Assembly (NCBI GenBank): GCA_963575745.1
Contig: CAUYUJ010009813.1
Coordinates: 30,725-94,724 of the forward strand
Direction of reading: 5' to 3'
From: Prorocentrum cordatum
Lineage: Eukaryota; Sar; Dinophyceae; Prorocentrales; Prorocentraceae
DNA: 64,000 nucleotides
The position numbers were made by a program, and so were the translations under genes. The notes beneath the pieces are model-generated. The model was not told the origin of the DNA. It was given only the letters and a program-made list of their open reading frames with translations, and did no database searches. Below are positions 20,568-31,204 of the stretch, one piece after another; the first letter of the stretch is position 1; each line of letters opens with the position of its first letter.

Positions 20568-21674
20568 ATGGGGCCCGATGTGCTTCCAGGGCCGCATCTC
20601 CCCCTCTGGGGATGTGGCAAGTGCGGGGCATTTGACAACTGGGCAAGCAGAGTCAAGTGCCGAGGATGTGGAAATTCCTGCCCCCAACGTGTGCTCGTGG
20701 CGGCCCAAGCAGCTGCCAACCGCGCCAAGGGAGGTGGAAAGGGGAGCCCTGCTGCTGCCACTGGAGGGAAGGGGCGATGGGCCAATGGCCCGCCTGGAGG
20801 TCCAGGCGACGCCCAGGCCAAGACCATCCAGGCAATGCAGAAGCAGTTGGACGCCCTGCTCAAAGACAAGGAGAAGGACACCAAGCAGCAGGTTCAGTCC
20901 GCCCCTCCAGGTGGTGGCGGCGGCAGTGGCAACGGTGGCCCGTCGTTCAAGGAGGTTCTCAGCTTCCTGCAGGCAAAGGGCATACAGGGCGAGCTGGTGG
21001 CCTCGGTCACAGCTGCGCAGCAACGAGAGGTCGCCGAGCACCCACCCTCCGTGGTCACGGCTCGCTGGCGGGTCGAGAACCTGCGAAAGAAGAACGAGAA
21101 GTTCGAGCAGCAGCTACGGAAGCTTCAAGAGCGTCGAGCTGCCCTCGATGAGGAAGAGGCAGCCATCAAGGCCTCTGTGGAGTCGATTCGCCGAGACCTG
21201 TCACAAGCTGAAGGAGTCTATGCCAAGGTGTCGGCCACGGACCTCGGGGACTTGGTCAAGATCACCGAGGCCGCCTTGGACGAGTCGCTCCACGACGACG
21301 CCGAGGTCAGGGCAGCTTTGGCCGTGCTGGACAAGCGCCAGAAGGAAGCAGTGGCCGCTCGTGGCGCTTCTGCTCTGCGTTCTGGTGGTCCAGGCCGCAA
21401 CGGTCCTCCTGGCGGCGAAGCAGATCCAGGAGCTCGCAGTGCCGAAGGTGAGCGAGGAGGTGAAGGCATCCCAGCAGCGGATGGAGATGGAGACGACATT
21501 GACATGGAGCTGCTGGGCCAAGACGACATCGACATCGAGGCGCGCACAGAAGACCTCAGGAAGGCCGCGGAGGAGCTCAGGCAAGCTTCCCCAGGAGAAG
21601 CTCAGGATGCCGCCAAGCGCAAGTACGCACAGGCTGCCGCTGCCTTGGGGATCAAACGTGCGCGGAGACTTTGA
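20568..21674 (+). CDS. LINE ORF1 protein (zinc finger + coiled coil)
   Basis: I start at ATG 20568 because the zinc-binding motif follows at once. The product is 368 residues. Near residues 14-35 it has WGCGKC...KCRGCG, a C-X2-C-X11-C-X2-C arrangement close to RanBP2-type fingers that bind RNA. A Gly/Ala/Lys-rich linker is followed by a Gln-rich helix (residues about 80-110). A strong coiled coil at about 165-225 contains ENLRKKNEKFEQQLRKLQER and EEEAAIKASVESIRRDL. An acidic segment (GDDIDMELLGQDDIDIE) and a basic end (KRARRL) complete it. Coiled-coil trimerisation plus nucleic-acid binding is the known role of LINE ORF1 proteins. It overlaps the longer frame used by ORF2. Confidence 0.8.
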   Translation: MGPDVLPGPHLPLWGCGKCGAFDNWASRVKCRGCGNSCPQRVLVAAQAAANRAKGGGKGSPAAATGGKGRWANGPPGGPGDAQAKTIQAMQKQLDALLKDKEKDTKQQVQSAPPGGGGGSGNGGPSFKEVLSFLQAKGIQGELVASVTAAQQREVAEHPPSVVTARWRVENLRKKNEKFEQQLRKLQERRAALDEEEAAIKASVESIRRDLSQAEGVYAKVSATDLGDLVKITEAALDESLHDDAEVRAALAVLDKRQKEAVAARGASALRSGGPGRNGPPGGEADPGARSAEGERGGEGIPAADGDGDDIDMELLGQDDIDIEARTEDLRKAAEELRQASPGEAQDAAKRKYAQAAAALGIKRARRL

Positions 21675-24600
21675 CGACCTCGAGCGCTTCTGGGACCACA
21701 ACGTCGTGGACGTGGATTGGTCGGAGGTGATCGGCTTTGCGGTGCCGTCCTTGCTCCCGCGGCCTGTGCAGGCCCTATCGGGGGCATTGGCTGAGCCGAT
21801 CTGGCGTCGAGGGGGCGCGACCCAGGCCCGTGCTGGTGAAGCTCTCGACCTCCAGGCTTGGCCTGCGCTGGGGCTGCACGTGGCTCGGCCACGACGGGGC
21901 TTCGGCCCGAAGGGCAGGGGGGCAGGGGATTCAGCCCCCGATCGTCGAACCCCCCTGCCCGCATGCACGGGGAGTTCGAGTGCCAGCAGCGGCCCTTCGG
22001 CGTCATCGCTATTGCAGGTTCCTGAGGTGGCTCCCCAACTGGCCCGCTCCTCGGGGTTGGGGACACGGACAGCTCAGAGGGCGTCGACATCTACGGCAGC
22101 GGGGTCGGCTTCTTCGGCGGCGACGGCTGGTTCTTCGCGTGGCGTTAGGACGCAACGGTCGTCGCCGCCTGCCCTTCCCACCCCCGGGGCACCCCTTCCA
22201 CAGGAGGCGGGGGTCTCAGCGCGTGGGGAGGGGGGGCAGGATGTTTTGCTGGCGCAGCTTCCAGACGCTGAAGCGAGATTGGCTGGCAGTGTGCGTGGCC
22301 ACCTTCGTCCCCAAGTTGAGCCAGATGCGGATTCGAAAACACATTGGTTGAAATCCGACGGGAGGGCGGAAGTACCTCCCGCTCGTAATCTTCTTGCGGA
22401 CGATCGTGGCTCTGGTGTAGCGCGGGGATCTGCAGACTTGTGCATTTTTGGAGCCAACGTCAACAGCTGGTCTACGGCAGACACTGTAGTGAACTGGGTC
22501 CGAGATCAAGCTGACGTCGGAGGATCTGGGGCGGCGTCTTGGGGTTTAGTCCAAATCAAGTTCCAGGTGGTCACGCTCCAGGAGACAAGGTTGAAGCCCC
22601 CCGACAAGATCATCTCGGCCCAGAGTTGGGCCTGCAGGAATGGGTACCAGGTGTCTCTCGGGAAGGCCCTCAGCACTGGCGACGGGCCCTTGCAAAGCTC
22701 TGGAGGAGTCGGTATCTTGGTCGCTGGGGAGCTCGCTTCGAGGCCCTTGGATCTTCCAGGATTGGGCAGGTTCGACGGGAGGATCGTAGGTCGGGTCATC
22801 AATGCGGGGTTCGACCAGGGCCTTGAGATCTACAGTGTCTATCTCGTCAACGACATAGGCGTGACGGGCGAGAATTCAGAGATTTTGGAAGTTCTGGGAG
22901 CGCTTCTTTTGTGCAGTAAGCGTCCGTGGATTGTGCAAGGTGATTGGAATTTCACGCCCGCGGCTCTCCAGCTATCAGGTTGGATACAGCATGTGCACGG
23001 TGTGCTAGCTGCTTCTGGCCAGGCAACCTGCTCGGCCCGCGCTCCTAGGACTGCCAGGGGAGAAGATATGGAGGAGGATGAGCTGACGGAGCATGACGGG
23101 GGAGGAAGGGAGCTTGACTTCTTCGTCGTGTCATCGGCTATCAGTTCGTGCATCAAAGATGTCCAGGCTATCCGAGGAGCGCCTCTTTTTCCCCATTGCC
23201 CTGTGCTGCTTCGGTTGGGGAACCTCTGCCAGACGGCGGTGGTCCAGCAGCAGACGCGTTTCAAGCCGTTCAGCACCGCGCTCATGGGGCCGCTGCCGCA
23301 GGAAAGGGACATCCAATGGAGCGACCCTCTAAACTCAGATTTGGACACGCTTGCTCGGGAGTGGTTCGGGGAAGCAGAAGCTCGCCTGGTTGAAATTCAT
23401 GGAATAAGTGATCTGAAAGGGTACGTTGGTCGCTCCGCTGGGCCCCAGTCTCGGAAAGTTCCCTTAGTTGCGCTGCTAGAGCGAGATCACCGTCGGCGGT
23501 TTTCGAAGCAGACTGTCTGCTGGATCTCGTTCGAGGCCCTGCTCAAGAAGGCAAAGGCAATCAGTGCTGGGAACCCAGGTGCCAAGGGGAGAGCTCTTTT
23601 GGGATCCTGGAAGCTTAAGCTGTTCGACATTTTGGAGGACCTCCAGCTGACGGAAGATGGGCCCACAAAGGCCCAGCTGCACACCATTGTTAGGGCGGCA
23701 TCGGGAGAAGGTTCCTGGAACGACGACGTCAATGGGGCCATCTGCAAAGAGTGCACTCGTCGCCAGAGGCTGGACGCGGCTTCGCAGCTTGCTAAGTGGA
23801 AGGAATGGGCCAAGAGTGCCGTCTCTGGAGGAGGTAAAGCGGCTCATGCCTTCTCCAAGCAACAGGTCTCATGTGGCTTTTCGCGAGGTATGTCGGATGA
23901 TCCTCGGCTTCCAGTGGCTGGTCAGGCCGCAGTGCAAGAGCTTGTCGATGCGTGGCATCCGATGTGGTTTCGAGCTGGCCGCGGGCCCGCACCGAGCTCC
24001 TGGGAAGTTCCTGCCGACGAGCCTGCCCTTTCCCCGCTCAGACTGGAGGATTTACATCGAGTTTGCAAGATGTACGGGCCCGCGGCGGGCCTAGGCTGGG
24101 ATGGATTTAACCCGAGGTGGGTATTGCAGCTGCCCGAAAGTTACCAGTTTCGGCTTCTGGAGATTTTGACGCTCTTCGAGGTCGACCCTGGGGCCGTCGT
24201 GATGTTCCTTACCAATGTGGTTTTCTTGGACAAACCAACGGGAGGGGTCAGGCCGATCGGATTGCTATGCCTTTTCACGAAGCTCTGGAGCCGGTTGAGG
24301 CAGCCGTATTGCCGCTCATGGGAAAAGTCCCACGTGTACGAGTTTTTCTGGGGCTCAGGGCCCGACACAACGTGCGAGAGGGCCGGATGGGTCCACAACT
24401 TACTCGGGGCGCATTGTCGTAAAGCAGGTTTCGAATCAGCGTCGGCTCTCGTGGATTTGGCTAAGTTCTATGAGAATGTCGACCACGGGGACCTACTGGT
24501 TGCAGCTCAACGGTTTGGTTTCCCAGTTAGGCTGGTCAAAGCGTACTGTACCGTCTATGCTGGCTACCGTGTGCTTCTTTACGGGGGAGCTTCGTCGGCC

Positions 24601-27222
24601 GTCGTCGAATCGAACGGGGCAATCGTGGCTGGGTGCTCGGGGGCTACGACTTTCGCCAAGATGTTGCTACTAGGACCGCTATTGGAGGCCCGTGAGAGCA
24701 GGAACTTGTTGTATGTGCGTAATGTGGTGGACGACATCACTGTTCAGTGTTGCGGGCCCAAGCATCAGGTGGCGGCCCAACTGGCTGGTGGAGTAGAGTC
24801 TCTGATCAAGAGTTTCAAGCAGCTGCAGCTCCCTGTGGCGTTTAAGAAGTGTGCCTACCTTTGCTCGAAGGAGGTCGAGGCGCACCTGTCCAAGGCCTGG
24901 TCCCTCCCCACCTCTTGCCGCACCGACACGGCGAGGAATCTTGGGACCAACGCTACCTTGGGAGGCCTCCGCAGGATCGGTATTCAGAACTCAAGGTTTG
25001 CAGGTGCTTCGCGCAGGGCCAGGAGGCTCAAGATACTACAAGGAGCTGGAGCCGACATCGGGATGGTTCACAGGATGGGGCCAGTGGCATCGGCCCTATG
25101 GGGATCCTCGGTCTCTGGGGTGGCCCCCACAAAAATGGCTGGGCTCCGTATCGGTGCTGCTAGTTCCCTAGGCAGGCTCCCTAAAGGTGCTTCGGTTGGG
25201 CTCAGGATGTACACGTACGGGCTTGGGGCCAAGGTAGACCCTCTGGTGGTTTACGTGGGGCACGTGCTTTTCATGTGGGCGACCGCTGTTTGGGAAGCTG
25301 TCCCTCACGTTCAGGTGTTGGCCAATACCATGAGGGTCTCGATCGCCAAGTTTCAGAATTCAGCTCAGCCCTGGAGGTCAGCGTCTTCCCCCAGCGACGT
25401 CGCGCTTCTAACGTTGCGGGGCATAGGCTGGGACTTTGTAGACCAGCACACCATCAAAGATGACTTGAACGTTGTGCATGACCTGTTCAGGCTCTCCCCG
25501 ATGCAGGTCAGGACTATGATCAGGCAAGGTGCCGTGCGAGCGTCAGATAGGCATGCCCTTCTCTTGCAGAATGGCCTTGATGGGCCACCTGTTTACCCTA
25601 TCTTCTGGGACGGTATTTCCAGGATGTTCAAGGAGAAGTCCGAAACCTGGGGGGAGCACCATCAGAGATGTTTAAGAGGTTTGGTCTCGGGAGTTCACTG
25701 GCCCCAAGCCCGACTTCATGCTCACAACCTCCACGATGATGATCTTTGTCAAGTGTGCAAGGGGGCCCCAGGTACTTTGTGGCACCGTCAGTACGAGTGC
25801 CCTGCGCATGAAGTCCTGCGGCGAGACCATGCGAGTGCTCACTTGTGTAGGTGTGCGCAGAGAGTGAAGCAGTTCGGGCCGCTCATGGCGGAGAGGCTCG
25901 CGAGGTGCATCTTTCCTCGCCCTCGCTCGCTCTTCGACGTCGAGGAGCCCACGCAAACAGTTCACTGGCACGAGAGGCCCGAGACGGGGCTATTGACGGG
26001 GTTGTTATTCCTGGACGGGTCGGCCAAATACATGGGCCTCGATGGGCTCACTCGGGCTGGTTGGAGTATCGTATCGGTCGACAGGTTTGGGGAGTTGCTC
26101 TCGGCGGCATACGGTCCAGTTCCTCTGAGTGCGGCCCCGCAGCAAACTAGTAAAGATGGAGAAGACTATGCTGTATATATGCTTACGCAAGTAGGTCTTC
26201 CCCCGTTTCAATGCTATATAGATTGCCAGAGCACTCTGGATTCGCTGTCTCGGGGCCCTGGGTTCGCGGAGGGCCCTGGAGCCCCCCGCGGTCATCTTTG
26301 GGGCCCCGTGTGGAGCTCGTTCACTCTCAGCGATTTCGAGTGTTTCAAGACGCTCGGCCACGCCACGGCGGCCGATGTCGAGGCTGGCAGGAGCAGTGTT
26401 TGGGAAAGACGGGCCAATGGGCTCGCAGATAAGTTCGCCAAACTAGGAGCCGAGTGTCACGGGGTCAGCGACGAAGAGGCCAGCCTGTACAGAGGTCTCA
26501 GGTGCCTCGCCCGCGAGGCCTGCAGGTGGGCTGGATCGGTAGAGGTGCCGATGTCCAACGGGCCCCGCGACACAACGGGCCTAGTGCCCAGGTCGACAGG
26601 CAGCGATGGCCAGGGGCAGCACTCACAAGAGGCTGATGCCCTCGGCCAGGCCCTGGGCGACGATCAAAGGGAGGTGGGAGGTTCTTCGGACTTGGGGGAG
26701 GAGTGGCGTTCATTCTCTCGGCAAGTGTTTCGGGCCAACGGCCATGCTTTTTTGGCCAGCCCTGTCTTAGAACCTCCTGGAAACCCCAGGGGTAGGATCC
26801 AATTTTGTTGTCGGTGCGGATCGTTTTTCTCTGGGGCTCCCAATGCTGGAGCTAAAGGCCTGTGCAGGCCCAAACTCACGACGGGTGGAATTAATGACCA
26901 GCTGAGAAGGATTCGGCAGGGCAAGTTTCCCTCGTACAAGAAGGACCTGAAGAATTTGACTCTGGGGGCTCATGTGAGCCTGAGCCTCGCCGAGCGGAGG
27001 GTCTTGGCTCAGTCGCTGGAAGAGGATGGCCAGGCCCCCCAGGGAGTTGCAGGTCCTGCTTCTGTTGGCTCCGCGGAGGGCTTCGCCCCGCGAGAGCAGG
27101 TTTTGGATTCGTTCGGCCTGGCAGAGTCGGATTTACCCTGGGTCAAGGACCTAGGGGCCGCCTCCCTCCGAGCCTCGGACTGCGGTTTCGAGTCAGACTC
27201 GGAGGCCTCCGATTTTGGCTGA
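21675..27222 (+). CDS. LINE ORF2 polyprotein: AP endonuclease, RT, RNase H
   Basis: About 1,850 codons are open from the end of ORF1. The frame itself is open from 20485, but its upstream part is a shadow of ORF1. Endonuclease: CIFGANVNSW (22440), TLQETRL (22573), GDWNF (22940) and RELDFFVVS (23107). RT: FLDKPTGGVRPIGLL (24226), motif A LVDLAKFYENV (Asp 24454), motif B GCSGATTFAK (24634) and motif C VVDD (24727-24735). A CX2CX8HX4C knuckle (CQVCKGAPGTLWHRQYEC) lies at about 25750. RNase H has Asp 26014, Glu 26161, Asp 26221, GHATA and LADKF, a full acidic set. A late CCRCG...C cluster precedes the stop. The first ATG after ORF1 is only at about 23284, inside ORF2, so frameshifting or an overlapping upstream start is needed. 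It nicks target DNA and copies element RNA in place. Confidence 0.85.
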
Positions 27223-27257
27223 ACGAGGAGGCGTTCTGGCTTTAGGCCCGTCCCCAA

Positions 27258-27324
27258 CAACCTCCTCCTCCTCCTCCTCCCCCTCCTCCTCCTCCTCCTC
27301 CTCCTCCTCCTCATCCTCCTCCTG
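27258..27324 (+). repeat. (TCC)n tract, right flank of the LINE
   Basis: A CTC/TCC run with one CCC and one CAT interruption, immediately after the LINE 3' end. It serves in place of a poly(A) tail. Confidence 0.9.
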
Positions 27325-27485
27325 CACGCGGTGCGCATCGCGGGGGCCAGGGCACGCGACAGAGGCGCACTGCAATCGAGACCAGGGCGGTGCCACCCCC
27401 CTCTGGTAGCTCGTGTGGGGCCTCCTCGAAGGGCACGCCGCGCAGGCCCTCGGGGAAGGCCGTGAGCCTGGCAGCAACTGCACGT
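27325..27485 (-). repeat. ~110-bp repeat unit right of the LINE
   Basis: Aligns with the last unit left of the LINE: shared AGCTCG.G.GGGGCC, GGGCACGCCG.GCAG and GCA.GTGCCCG words in the same order. The minus strand reads LRGVPFEEAPHELPEG, parallel to LHGVPFVMAPRELLEG on the left side. Confidence 0.65.
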
Positions 27486-27640
27486 GCCCGCAGCACGAGA
27501 GCGCGGCGGGGGGCAGGGAGGAGGGAGGAGGGAGGGGGAGGAGGAGGAGGGGGAGGAGGTGGCAGGAGGAAGGAGGCAGGAGGCAGGAGGGGAAAGGGGA
27601 TGTGGGGAGGAGGGAGGAGGGAGGTGGGGGGGGGGCAGGA
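27486..27640 (+). repeat. (GGA)n-rich tract
   Basis: GGGAGGAGG-type purine repeats with AGGAGGCAGGAGG subrepeats. Confidence 0.85.
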
Positions 27641-27987
27641 TGGTGGACAAGGCGAGAGGCCCCGCGGAGGAGGCCATACCTCCGGCTAAGCGGGCTGCAG
27701 CTTCCGCGCCCTCCACCCCAGGTTCGGGGATGGCAGGAGGAGGAGGAGGAGCAGGAGCAGGAGGAGGAGGAGGAGGAGGAGGAGGAGCAGGAGGAGCAGG
27801 AGGAGGAGCAGGAGGAGGAGTAGGAGGAGCAGGAGGAGCAGGAGGAGCAGGCATGGCATGTCGAGCCTCTCTGGGGCAGAAGCGTCGCACGCTCCAGTTC
27901 TTCGGTTCCCCCGCGATGGGCCTGTTGGCCGACGAGTGTGACGACTGGCGTGCTCTGCGTGCGCCCTCGTGCCAGTGCGGCTTCTGA
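27640..27987 (+). CDS. possible exon(s) of an unrecognised gene around a GGA tract
   Basis: ATG 27640 opens MVDKARGPAEEAIPPAKRAA, then SAPSTPG. A (GGA/GCA)n tract at 27728-27850 translates to poly-Gly/Ala, after which comes GQKRRTLQFFGSPAMGLLAD to a stop at 27987. A donor-like CAG|GTTCGG sits at about 27718-27726, so the GGA part may be an intron and not protein. A related FFGSPA wording appears on the minus strand near 31440-31470. No family is recognised, and it could be non-coding. Confidence 0.25.
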   Translation: MVDKARGPAEEAIPPAKRAAASAPSTPGSGMAGGGGGAGAGGGGGGGGGAGGAGGGAGGGVGGAGGAGGAGMACRASLGQKRRTLQFFGSPAMGLLADECDDWRALRAPSCQCGF

Positions 27988-28160
27988 GCAGGAGGAGGAG
28001 GAGGAGGAGGAGGAGGAGGAGGAGGAGGAGGAGGAGGAATAGGAGCAGAAGGAGCAGGACCGGCAGAACGAGGAGGAGGAGGACACATGGGAACAGGAAG
28101 AAAGGGGCGAACAGGAGGAGGACGAGGAGGAGGAGGAGGAGGAGGAGCAGCAGGAGTCAC
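27988..28160 (+). repeat. (GGA)n-rich tract
   Basis: Two GGA runs, about 27988-28038 and 28110-28152, around AGGAACAGGAAGAAAGG-type purine sequence. Confidence 0.85.
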
Positions 28161-28162
28161 CC

Positions 28163-28334
28163 TTCTCCAAAACGAGCGAAGGACCCGAAGGGCGTGGAAA
28201 AGGTTCTGGAGGCGGCGCGGAACATCACGGCTCAGAAGATCAAGTCCGCCGACGCGGAATTCGCGGCTGCACTCGCCAAGAACACCAACATCACCCAAGC
28301 GGGCGTCGAGAAGATCGAGCAGGATTTCTTGTGA
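28163..28334 (+). CDS. possible exon: Lys/Ala-rich helical peptide
   Basis: After the GGA tract the + frame reads KRAKDPKGVEKVLEAARNIT, QKIKSADAEFAAALAKN, TNITQAGVEKIEQDFL, then TGA at 28332-28334. The composition is balanced and strongly helical, unlike the surrounding repeats. The stop overlaps TTCTTGTGAGG, which could instead be a GT splice donor. A CAG at 28156-28158 could be an acceptor. No family is recognised. Confidence 0.35.
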
Positions 28335-28464
28335 GGAGGGAGAGTAAGAGACCATTGTTTATCCACCCAGGGGATAAAGCATGTTACCCCCCCTCCTTTC
28401 CCTTAGCGGTAACGCCCCGGCCCCGATACAGCGCGCGATCCCGGGCAGCCTAGGGTCCGTTGTG

Positions 28465-28660
28465 TTCGCGGGCGTGCATTCTGATGCACGCAGGCAGTGC
28501 GGTGTGCACGGGCGTTCTGGTGCACACGTCTGTCGTTGCAGCAGCAGCCGTGGTGTACTCAGGCATCAAGGGCGTACGCCAGAATTGCGGTGTACACATC
28601 ACAAGCCCGGTGGTGCACACAGGCGCCGTGGTGCACGCAATCGTTGTAGTGCGCAGGGTC
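28465..28660. repeat. GTGCAC-type minisatellite, block 1
   Basis: About 25-30-bp imperfect units containing GGTG(T/C)GCAC and GGCGTT/GGCGC words. The same wording continues at 29100-29260 and 29480-29640. Confidence 0.55.
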
Positions 28661-29094
28661 GCTACGATGGGAGCGTGCGCTGTGGGCTATCATGGGCCCA
28701 CGCATCTCTTCGCACGTCTTCCTCCTCCCTCTTCGTTTCCGTGCACACAGGCGTTGTTCGGGCCCGACGAAAGGGGGGATTGGCAAAAGGGGGGTTACGA
28801 AATTTGCTGCATGCAGCTGGTTTCGGCCTCACCGAGGGGCCCATTCCTCAATAGCCGCCTCCGGCGCCAGGAGGCGCCTGGAAAATCAGCTACGTGAGCT
28901 GATTCTCAGCCCCCCCCTTTGCTATCCCCCCCTTTCGCCCGACCCGAGTTGTGTTTCACATTCGCTGTGGGCTCAAAATGTCAAAGCGTTCATCGGGCCA
29001 GAAAAAAACCTAAGAATCACAATCAGATCATTATGTTGGATATGATACATTCGGGTCCCCAGCAGTTTCCCGGACTTTGGCTCCGTCGGGGCCG

Positions 29095-29645
29095 TAGAGT
29101 TGTACGCAAAGTTTGTGGTACACGCGGGCGGCGTGGTGCACGCGGAGGTGTGCTGCAACAGCAGTTGTGGCGTCAGTGAGCACAGGCGTTGCGGTGCAGA
29201 CGGCTGCTGTGGTATACATCGGCATTGCTGTGTGCATGAAGGTGTTCTCTTGCAGACAAGTGCTGCTGCCCGCGTGGCTCCCAACGGGGGGGGGCGGGAA
29301 ATTCTTGTTGCATTTCTTGGTGCGCCTCTTGCTGCGCCTCACTTCTGCTCTCCCTGCGCCACCTCAGCTGGTGTTCGTGTTGTTTCTCCTGCTGCTGCTG
29401 CTGCTGCTCCTGTACAACAGCGATGTACAAAAAAAAGCGTCGTGGTGCGATGTACAAGAGCGATATGCAAAGGCGATATGCGATGTATAAAGGCGTCGCG
29501 GTGCACGCGGTTGCTATTGTGTGCACAGTCGCCGTGGTGCACACACACATACGATTTCTGTAGCAGCCCTGGTGCACAAAGGCATTGTACAGAGCCCGTG
29601 CTGTGTGCACAGGCGTTGTGGGCTTGGGCGACGACAAAGATGACG
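29095..29645. repeat. GTGCAC-type minisatellite, blocks 2 and 3
   Basis: Units such as GTGGTGCACGCGG and GTGTGCACAGGCGTTGTGG recur at 29110-29250 and 29485-29640, separated by a (CTG)n-like run at 29392-29412. Minus-strand frames give His/Cys/Ala-rich repeats (VHHGAC...), but these are broken by frameshifts. A (GAC)n run closes the region at 29638-29665. Confidence 0.55.
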
Positions 29646-29904
29646 ACGACGACGACGACGACGTAGGCTGTGCGCCTCAGGGGGTGCGCGCCGCGGCCCC
29701 ATCTACCGTTACCCCCCCACGCCACCCTCCTGGGTAACATGCGTTATCCTTCGGAATAAAACAAGTTTCTACGAAGGGCAGGGAATTGAAGGCAGCGAGG
29801 CAGGGAGGGAGCGGAGGAGGTGAATAGAGCTTTCCCTGGCTGTCGATGGCGCAGGGGCGCTCAAAGCACAGTTCTTGCGCGGCCGCGAGAAAGAGCGAGA
29901 GGGA

Positions 29905-30025
29905 TGTTGAGAGAGAGAGAGAGAGAGAAAGAGAGACAGAGACAACCACACAGACAGGCAGGCATACAGAAGGAGACAGAGAGAACGAGAGGAAAACAAA
30001 ACCAGAGAGAGATAGAGAGACACTC
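29905..30025 (+). repeat. (GA)n-rich tract
   Basis: GAGAGAGAGA and AGAGACAGAGACA units on the + strand. Confidence 0.85.
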
Positions 30026-30077
30026 CAGATATTTCAGGTGAAGACAAGGGTTTCTGAGAACGAGGCACCAGGCCAGC

Positions 30078-30416
30078 ATGATGAATACCCATGAAGGCGC
30101 GAACCACAGGGTAGCTGTGAAAGCAAATGGGAATGGGGCGATGGAGCCCATTTGCCCACTCTCTCGCCAGACGGCCCTCTCCCTTGGAGCAGGCACACAC
30201 TTACAATTGAAACAAGGCTACACGAGGCTTGGACATCACGACAGCTCTAGACCACACATCGAGTTGCACATTCAGATCGCCAAGCCATGGACATGCCCTG
30301 AAAAGCCTATGGGAGCAATGGGCGGCGCCCACCCCTTAGGGTCGCCCTTCATCCGGCAAATGGATCAGTCCCTCCCGACGGACTCGACCATCTCATCGTT
30401 TCGCGCAAATCCATAG
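30078..30416 (+). CDS. small ORF, hypothetical
   Basis: 112 codons from an ATG, with balanced composition (MNTHEGANHRVAVKANGNG...) and none of the low-complexity bias around it. No motif, signal peptide or membrane segment was found. It may be a chance ORF in one of the few unique stretches between 29.7 and 31 kb. Confidence 0.15.
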   Translation: MMNTHEGANHRVAVKANGNGAMEPICPLSRQTALSLGAGTHLQLKQGYTRLGHHDSSRPHIELHIQIAKPWTCPEKPMGAMGGAHPLGSPFIRQMDQSLPTDSTISSFRANP

Positions 30417-31009
30417 TTGCTTAAACCTCTGGTGGGGGTGTTGGTTCAGGAGTGTGCACAGGAGGCTTCCGACCCTTTGGGGCTCCTTGTAAGACGAGGG
30501 CGGCAGTGACGTCCATGGCCACTCGACGGTCGAATTTCCGCCGTCTTCGAGACCTTGGACTCCTCGTCCACTGATGCCTCAGCCAATGCCCTCACCATAC
30601 TCCCTCACGGTCGGCACTTTTGGGGTACACTCCAGGCGATGCTTAAGAACACCCAAGTTTTCGGCCGGAGTCTCGATTATTCTTAATGCTTCAATGCAAG
30701 TCCTAACATTTGAGTAGACATTCTGGGCTTGCTTTCAAATTCTGAGACTATGACTTTCTTAACCCATGATTTCTAAAGCATCTCGCAGGGTGTAGCGTGT
30801 CGCTCCCCCCGTGTTGGCCCACCGAGCTCCGGCGCGCCGCGCCGTCCATTTTTCCAGTCCTTGGGCGTCAACGTCCCGAGCTTCTCTCTGAGCTCTCCCG
30901 CCCCCGCGGAGCGGCGCGCTGTCCGCCTGCGGGGCACGGTTCGTGTGCCGCCAGGGCCGTCGTGGCGGCATGCCGGGCACAAGTTCCCGACCGCACCCTC
31001 ACGTAGCAT

Positions 31010-31204
31010 GTGGAAGTCGATTCACGGAGAGGAGGCATGCTGCCAGACAAGTTCCAGATGCCTAAACCATCGTCCAACTATGTTTCGAGTATGTCAAAAC
31101 ATACATTTGAAACATGATTTAGAACATGTGTTACACATTTTAAGCACATGCCTAATTCAATGATAGGATTGCTAGAGTGTCCATTGTCATGGCATGCGCA
31201 AACG
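31010..31204 (+). repeat. dispersed repeat family 3, copy 2
   Basis: Same order of blocks as 14418-14614: GTGGAAGTCGATTCACGGAG, GCTGCCAGACAAGTTCCAGA, TTTAGAACATGTGTTACACA, CACATGCCTAATTCAATGAT and GTGTCCATTGTCATGGCATG. Confidence 0.75.

Larger units (their letters stand above)
20464..27257 (+). mobile_element. LINE retrotransposon, apparently full length
   Basis: About 6.8 kb, with an ORF1 of 368 codons and an ORF2 with endonuclease, reverse transcriptase, zinc knuckle and RNase H, all intact. The 3' UTR is only about 35 nt. There is no poly(A); instead the sequence passes straight into (CTC)n. The same microsatellite and the same ~110-bp repeat lie on both sides, so the element sits inside a TCC tract within that repeat. 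AP-type endonuclease plus RNase H places it near the I/R1/Tad-like clades; the exact clade was not determined. Intact frames suggest recent activity. Confidence 0.8.

Noticed and set aside
20485-21674. N-terminal part of the long ORF2 frame as an extra LINE protein domain
   Set aside because: It overlaps ORF1 in another frame and reads as Arg/Pro/Ser-rich; ORF1 has the zinc finger and coiled coil, so it is the coding frame here.
27009-28355. Minus-strand ORF of about 448 codons opposite the LINE 3' end
   Set aside because: Crosses GGA tracts as poly-Pro/Ser and lies antisense to RNase H-end coding sequence; a shadow frame.
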